A DNA stretch of 64,000 bases from positions 17,786-81,785 of the forward strand of contig MU832213.1 in the NCBI GenBank assembly GCA_029204225.1, in the 5' to 3' direction. The position numbers and the translations under genes are program-made. This DNA comes from Diphasiastrum complanatum. Taxonomy: Eukaryota > Streptophyta > Lycopodiopsida > Lycopodiales > Lycopodiaceae. Numbering within the stretch: the stretch's first letter is position 1; each line of letters starts with the position of its first letter. The notes under the pieces are model-generated. The model was not told where the DNA came from. It saw nothing but the letters and a program-made list of their open reading frames with translations, and made no database searches. Shown piece by piece: positions 58,311 to 64,000 of this stretch.

Positions 58311-58494
58311 AATGGTCAAGTACACATGTTTTGTTATGATTAGGCCAAAATTCAATTGTGATGTAAGTCAAGCTAGTTAGGTTGCTTACACATGTCAAGT
58401 TTAATGGTCAAGTACACATGTTTTGTCATGATTAGGCCAAAATTCAATTGTGATGTAACTCAAGCTAGTTAGGTTGCTTACACATGTCAAGTTT
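58311..58494. repeat. Exact-looking 92-bp tandem duplication
   Basis: AATGGTCAAGTACACATGTT and the following ~70 bp occur twice back to back with only one or two differences, so the duplication is recent. Confidence 0.93.
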
Positions 58495-58794
58495 AGGTTT
58501 GATGAGTGATGCACCCTATGTAGTGGCAAAAGTCAAAGGGTCCATCCATAAGAGAGAGATGTGTTGGAAGGGTCCAATCAAAAGTCATGGATGTTGCATC
58601 ACACATCCAATAGGATTAGAGAGGCTATGTTTAAGGGGTCCAATAAGAATCAAGCATGGATCTCCACGAGTTTCTATATGTACTTTCATTTCCTTCATTG
58701 ATGTATAAGAGATCTATGAGTTTTTGAGTCAATTTGTAAATATGCCAATTTTGCTTGTATTGTCTTCTCTCTCTAGATGAGCCCAAAAGTGGTA

Positions 58795-58990
58795 TCTTCT
58801 CTCTCTACCCAAGGAGAGGAGCTTGTTGGGACTTAGTTTATTTCATGAAGTCTTCCACACGTGTGAAACACCTTTTGGTAATGAATGAATGCATGTAGAA
58901 TGGTCTTTTTGTCTTAGATCTTGTCATTGATCTTGGATTTCAATCAATAGGTGATGTATAGTGCATGAGCCAAGCTTAGGAGATAATAAA
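58795..58990 (+). repeat. LTR-like segment matching 55160-55370
   Basis: Shares the GAGGAGAGGAGCTT, CACACGTGTGAAA, GATCTTGGATTTCAATC and CTTAGGAGAT blocks in the same order. Probably the end part of a copia LTR; there is a TATA-like TATAAGAGATC about 90 bp upstream. Confidence 0.55.
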
Positions 58991-59189
58991 GTGTTTAAAA
59001 CTTAGCTTTTGTAAAATTCCTAAGTTGGGAAACAACACTTGTCCTCAAGAAAAAGAAATCTTGAAGGTCAAGATCGTAATCTTGATGGAACTTCAATAGC
59101 CAATTAGAGTGAAGGAGGCTCACCTCTCAAATCTATAAGAGGGAGTCATTTCCTTTGTATTCGATCATCTTCTACTCTTCCTAATAAAA

Positions 59190-59209
59190 CTCTGTCCATT
59201 TCACTTTCA

Positions 59210-59302
<93 letters not shown>

Positions 59303-59608
59303 TTAAGAAAACTATGGAGCAATCATTAAGATCCGTAGGTAGGATTTCTTTCATCGTTCACCTCCCTTGAGAAGACCAACCTCTTGAGGAGAAGATCTAA
59401 AGTCAACGATGCCTAGATAAGAACCAATAAACGAAACCAAGAAAAGACCAAAAAGAGAAAAAGCAACAAAGATGAACGTCGCACAAATCTAGGCTAATCC
59501 ACGAACAGATCCGAAGCTAAGATTGACAACCTTACCAAGCCTAGATCCCTGCTCCTATCATCGTGTTTACCCTCTCCCCATTGGATCGAAGCTTGTACTA
59601 CACCGATA
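59190..59608. repeat. ~415-bp direct repeat, left copy, with (CT)n(CA)n core
   Basis: Matches 60580-60986: TTTCACTTTCAAAGCTCTC, then (CT)n(CA)n, ATTAAGAAAA(C)ATGGAGC, ATCATTAAGATCCGTAGGTA, GATGAACGTCGCACAAATCT and GTACTACACCGATA. Spacing between the copies is about 1.39 kb. They could be LTRs of a small element or a segmental duplication. Confidence 0.85.
59214..59302. repeat. (CT)n(CA)n compound microsatellite
   Basis: About 33 CT units followed by 11 CA units, inside the left direct repeat. Confidence 0.95.
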
Positions 59609-59817
59609 CTCACTCGCGTACTGACTCGCCATCTCCCTGACTCGTCCACTTCTAAAAAATCAAAAAAAATTCAAAAAAAAATAAAATTTATCGCATCGGC
59701 TAGTGACTTGACATGCCAATCACCCGCTCAATCACATACAAGTCATATCGTTCAATGTTGGGGGCCAGCATAGCCCCATTGCAAAAATTTCTTGTTGATG
59801 AATTATAAAGGGAGCCT

Positions 59818-60147
59818 GTGTCAACAGAGCAACTTGAAGACAACTCAGCACAAAGTTCGAGGAAAAGTGCGTCCACACAACCTTCAATTGGGAAGTGCAA
59901 TACCAAGGGAGAGACTAAAATTGATGATTGCCCTTCAATGAGCAAGATTCAACCAAAGTCTAATTCTTTCACAAAGCAACAAACCACCAACACAGTGCCA
60001 AATCTGGGTATATCCATTTTTAAAAGGCCAAACCCAAAGAATTCAAGCCCAAAAAAACCAATTGTACAACAAGAACCAATTCCCACAATGTCTACGCCTT
60101 GTCCTCAATTGGTAAATATTGACTACCGAAGAAAGTCTTCAGGTTAA
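59818..60147 (+). other. Unrecognised ORF between the two direct repeats
   Basis: A 109-aa frame rich in S, P, T, K and Q (SIFKRPNPKNSSPKKPIVQQ). It lies in the ~970-bp interior between the 59.2-kb and 60.6-kb direct repeats. It has no domain I recognise. Composition resembles a disordered gag or linker of a retroelement; it may be chance. Neither a plant promoter nor splice structure is evident. Confidence 0.3.
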
Positions 60148-60579
60148 AGCACACCACGAATACCTAGATAGACTAAACAGTCAAGCGAACACGTCCTATC
60201 CACATTACGAATTGAGAGAGACCACGACACCACCACTGGAAAAAGTAGCGTCGATCTATCATGATCAATATCAACTAGCCTTATCATGGATCCTCTGATG
60301 GATCGTGTCGACTACCCATTTGTCAATGAACAAAGTTATCAAAAATGGCCACCAAATTCATATGGTTATTATTAAAAATCTGGCAAGTCCACGTTTTTGC
60401 TGATCGTTATCAAATAAAGCCTCAAGTTTTACGTAAGCAAATTCATATCTACACTTTCCCTGGAGCAATACAAAAAAAAAACTACTATACTTATGCTCTC
60501 TACAATTTCAACAATGCCAGTGACTCGTCACCATTCCAAGGACCAGTCAAAAGCAAATGCCATGGGACTGGCACTTTTT

Positions 60580-60615
60580 AAACTATGTCCGTTTCACTTT
60601 CAAAGCTCTCGCTCG

Positions 60616-60682
<67 letters not shown>

Positions 60683-60986
60683 ATTAAGAAAACCATGGAG
60701 CGATCATTAAGATCCGTAGGTAAGATTTATTTCAACGTTCACCTCCCTTGAGAAGACCAACCTTTTAAGGTGAAGATCTAGAGCCAAGAAAGCCCAGATA
60801 AAAACCAATAAACAAAACCAAAAAAAGACCAAAAAGAAGAAAAGCAACATAGATGAACGTCGCACAAATCTAGGCTATTCCACGAGCATATCTGAAGCTA
60901 AGATTGACCTTAGCAAGCCTAGATCCCCAGTCTTATCACCATGTTTACCCTCTCCCCATTGGATCGAAGCCCGTACTACACCGATA
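60580..60986. repeat. ~405-bp direct repeat, right copy, with (CT)n(CA)n core
   Basis: Partner of 59190-59608. Its microsatellite is shorter (CT about 60618-60658, CA 60659-60682). Substitutions and small indels are spread along its length. Confidence 0.85.
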
Positions 60987-61090
60987 ATCACCCGGTTAAA
61001 GATTCAAACCCCCTTCTTTGCCCTCTTGATCACACAGATTAGGGAGGCACGAAAAGGGTCCAGCACTAATACACAGCATCAAGACAAGGT

Positions 61091-61275
61091 TTGACGTTTG
61101 TATCTAGGAGGCAAAACATGTTGGATAAATGTCATAATCCATTTTTTTCATCACATAGGGGTAATGCACCCACTTCAGAAGCATTTGATAGATATTTTCA
61201 CTGGCCTAGAATAATGAAACATACCGATATATTGCAACTTGTAGTAAGTGTCAAAAGGTCAAGTTTGAGTGAAAG
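61091..61275 (+). mobile_element. Degenerate gypsy integrase zinc-binding (H2C2) scrap
   Basis: The plus strand reads MLDKCHNPFFSSHRGNAPTS then FDRYFHWPRIMKHTDILQLV, resembling the gypsy pattern L-x-x-x-H-x-x-x-x-x-G-H-x-G-x-x-x-T...F-Y-W-P-x-M-x-x-D. The C-x-x-C pair is lost. About 185 bp, next to the right direct repeat. Confidence 0.5.
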
Positions 61276-61394
61276 CTTAAACACTAATACATTCGCTTCC
61301 AATACAAAAAGCACCATGGCAAGATTTAGCAATGGATTTTATCACACAAACTCCAAGAACAAACAAAAGGCAAGACATGACATAGAAAATGCTC

Positions 61395-61705
61395 GATTGA
61401 TTTAGCTAAAAAGCAGATTTCATAGCTTGTAGTAAGCAATTGAAGGCAACATAAGCAACACAATTGTTTATCAAATACATATTTGCACTGCATGGCTTAT
61501 TTACAAGTATCTTGATAGATACGGATACAAAGTGCACAAGAAGCTTCTTGTGAGCTTCATATGATAATCTAAGAGCTATGCTACGTTTTCTTCTTTGTTT
61601 CATTCTCAAATATATGAATGAAGTTAAAAGTTGATGATGCAGCATCTTATGTTGTATAGGAGTCAAAATCAAGCGCTCCACACCACAGCCAAAATCAGCT
61701 GTAAA
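61395..61705 (-). other. Probable 3' UTR of POLA2
   Basis: Immediately after the stop codon (61708-61706). An AATAAG-like signal (rc of CTTATT near 61497) could serve for polyadenylation about 200 nt downstream. The frame at 61406-61681 has no domain and is treated as UTR. Confidence 0.4.
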
Positions 61706-63316
61706 TCATATACGAGTAACCACAACTTTAGTCCTAGCAAGTAGATTCTTATTCGCCTGTGCCACAGGTAGATCTTCTGATGCTGTTGGTATGAGCATTT
61801 CTACAAATGTTCCACCCATGACACCCTTAGCAAGTCGGCCAGGATTTACACAAATGGTACCAACATGACCAAAGTCCATACTAACTTGATCTACTTCCAG
61901 TTTTCCATCTGACTTGATGCCAGAACTTTCACTAGTGTTTGTAGCTAATGATGATAGGACCTGCATTGCCAGTGACATGGTAATTATCCATTGCCAGCCT
62001 TGGAACATAATAGAGCTAACAAGGAAACAAGCACACCCTAGCAAAGATAATATTGACGCAAGTTCTGAAAGGTCTTCATTTTAAGATGTGGGCAATCGAT
62101 AACTGCAAACTTTAAGTAAATATGCATACTTGCATTCACCTCGACACTCACTTTTACAAATGGAGCTAAATCTGAAGGAAGTATCAAAATATCCGGTGTA
62201 CAAGGAAGATTCATTGCCTCTGGCGCAATAGACAGGTCCAGTGGCACACCAGGCGCAGCTGGGAAAAGGGGATAAAAGCTGCACAAATTACCCACATCAA
62301 TCAGTTATGGTATCACAAACTCCAATTTTGAATACAATCTGCATACAAATCAGCACAATCTCTCTGTTCAAGTTTCCAAACACTTAGGCATGCAGCTCAT
62401 TATTGCTTCAAGATACAATCATTATTCATCATAGAATTCAAACTGATTAGACATCAAAATAGAATGTATGGTGTGCTCAGAAAAATGTGAATGGTCATTA
62501 TGAGGAGGTATTTCAGTAAATGGAGATTAATTTTACAATACATAGCTTCACCGTTTAAACATCAAAAACTTAGAGCAGAAACAATGATAAGACACTAAAT
62601 GCATTGATGTCACATTTACCAAAAGGAATATTACAAAGAGTAAAGCAGACTGAAACCCCAAGGCACGAACCAAGTAAAAGTATTTTCTTTCTAGAAATGC
62701 CCTACCTCCTTTGGCCCACTATATGGGAAGCAAGCCTGGCCAGCCGATCAGTAGAAGCACCTGGTTGTCCATGTGATAATTCTTCACTGCTCAGATGACG
62801 AAGAATATCCATTGAGCAGCAGCACACAGTAACCTGTGTAAGTGATGGGATGAGCAAGCCAAGAATAAAATCTTGTCAGTCACGTAGCTCGTATGGTGAT
62901 TCATTTATTTATTCCTGGATAGGGTGGTAAGGATAATCACTTCTCTTTAGGTTTATAAGAAGAAAATTGTCAGACGGTTGAGATTTCAAGCAATAAAACT
63001 AACCATTTGTAAGCCCTACAATGATTGAGATAATTTTTCAAGCTATGATTAAAGCTAACTACATGCAAAGATATTCAGGAGAATAAAACTTCTGAAAATT
63101 GAAAACATTGGAGAACAGCATCTGCTACAGATCTTACCTTGTCAATCTGGAAAGATCCAGGATTTGCAAGTAGAGTTATCTGTGACACAACCATACGTTC
63201 AGAGCTAAAAAATCATTCTGCAATTAATTCCTGGTTGCCAACAGAACTGCCAGAATATCATATGTAGTTCATACCTGTTTGCCTGGATCCTCAAAAAGAT
63301 TAGTTTCAAAAGGTGG
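61706..63316 (-). CDS. POLA2: DNA polymerase alpha subunit B, last five coding exons (partial)
   Basis: B subunit of the DNA polymerase alpha-primase complex, which starts leading and lagging strands in the nucleus. Exons on the minus strand: 63316-63275 (PPFETNLFEDPGKQ), 63179-63138 (ITLLANPGSFQIDK), 62833-62706 (VTVCCCSMDILRHLSSEELS, RLARLASHIVGQR), 62278-62152 (SFYPLFPAAPGVPLDLSIAP, PDILILPSDLAPFVK), 61960-61706 (VSMDFGHVGTICVNPGRLAK, GGTFVEMLIP, ending VVVTRI-stop). The order and motifs (FYPLFP, PD-I-L-PS-L--FVK, C-NPGRL-KG--GGTF, terminal V-RI) match the C-terminal phosphoesterase-like domain. All junctions are GT-AG and phases agree (42, 42, 128, 127, 255 nt). The N-terminal half and OB fold lie past the right edge; a further exon was not found in 63317-64000. 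It converges on the adaptin gene. Confidence 0.92.
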
Positions 63317-64000
63317 CTGCCATACAGAAAAATATCGGTAAGAAATAGGCATCAGATGAATATCAGAACAAAATTTAATTGTAAGCGGAACAACACGGAT
63401 GATTGAGGCGCTGTTGCTTAAAACCCGTAAACATCTTTTATAGCTTGCCAGCCGCTGTTACCTTACATAAGAGTCAATCTGCTCATAGCTACTAGAAGCA
63501 TGACACCTGATAGACTCTGGTATGCATTCTAGAGTATGAGTTGACTATTCACGTAGACAATCACAACAAAGATCAGTGAAACCCATTACTACCAATGCTA
63601 TGCAGCGACATGAATATGTAAGAGAGACGGTTTATAAAGAAGAAATATGTAGAAAACCATCTAACTCACCTGTGCAACAAGAATTCATGAAAAGGATGAC
63701 TCTTATGAAGATCTTGGAGGAAGATTTAAATCCTAGATACGTATTCTATGATAAAGAGAAAAGTCGTAATTGATTAGGACAAAATCTTGCAGAACAGAAT
63801 CTCAGCATCATATTATAGAACCTGATTATATATCGAAGAGACCAAAACTCAGCAAAATGGAATTTGGAAGCTGCTGAACAAAGCTAAAAATTAAAGACTA
63901 GAGGATAGCAGCTACCCCTGACTGGAATATTAACCCGGAATCCGGATGTTCTATTTATCTAGCAAAGGCAAAGTCTGAAGGCCTTTCAATCTCTTGAAAA
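63317..64000 (-). other. Probable POLA2 intron, no exon identified
   Basis: The exon starting at 63316 is preceded on the minus strand by a good acceptor (TATGGCAG). I searched the remaining 680 bp for the expected upstream block (D-F-V-F-P-Q before PPF) and did not see it, so this is most likely intron. The plus-strand frame at 63576-63773 has no family motif. Confidence 0.5.

Noticed and set aside
60493-60751. Plus-strand frames with Ser-Leu and Thr-His runs
   Set aside because: Direct translation of the (CT)n(CA)n tract.
1-64000. CRISPR arrays, rRNA genes, operons or Shine-Dalgarno sites
   Set aside because: The window is plant nuclear DNA; no regularly spaced repeat-spacer array, rRNA segment or convincing tRNA cloverleaf was seen.

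Overview
This is a stretch of flowering-plant nuclear DNA: intron-rich genes with GT-AG splice sites, AT-rich intergenic DNA, long CT/GA/CA microsatellites, and layered, decayed Ty1/copia, Ty3/gypsy, LINE and hAT elements. The very long introns (up to 7 kb) and old repeats suggest a TE-rich angiosperm. I cannot name the species from sequence alone.

Two protein-coding genes can be modelled exon by exon. (1) On the + strand, 15426-53463 encodes the alpha subunit (large adaptin) of the clathrin adaptor complex AP-2. I resolve 27 coding exons totalling 3027 nt (1008 codons plus stop), all in phase, covering trunk, hinge and ear. Intron 1 has a GC-AG junction. (2) On the - strand, 63316-61706 holds the last five coding exons of DNA polymerase alpha subunit B (POLA2). 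The N-terminal part lies beyond the right edge. The two genes converge tail to tail across about 8 kb of transposon debris.

Layout. 1-6.4 kb: two Ty1/copia elements on the - strand, one nested in the integrase region of the other, plus an opposite-strand copia scrap. 8.3-11.3 kb: a complete-looking LTR element without coding capacity (two LTRs, PPT, PBS). 11.3-14.4 kb: tandem duplications and foldback repeats. 14.6-15.4 kb: CT-rich presumed promoter/5' leader of the adaptin gene. Inside the adaptin gene, intron 2 holds a decayed gypsy gag-pro-RT; intron 3 (7.0 kb) holds a chromovirus-type gypsy element whose reverse transcriptase/integrase core is not recognisable; intron 6 a copia RNase H scrap; intron 10 LINE fragments in both orientations next to a (CT)n tract; intron 19 (5.7 kb) a rearranged LINE cluster; intron 20 (4.3 kb) a hAT transposase remnant apparently interrupted by a 702-bp insertion. 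54.2-61.4 kb: copia and gypsy scraps, LTR-like repeats and (CT)n(CA)n tracts.

The two genes serve unrelated processes (endocytosis at the plasma membrane; priming of nuclear DNA replication), and nothing suggests they work together. I found no convincing new coding system. The main curiosities are transposon structures: a LINE cluster with permuted domain order, a gypsy element whose polymerase region looks repetitive, a non-autonomous LTR element, and YVDN active sites in both copia reverse transcriptases.
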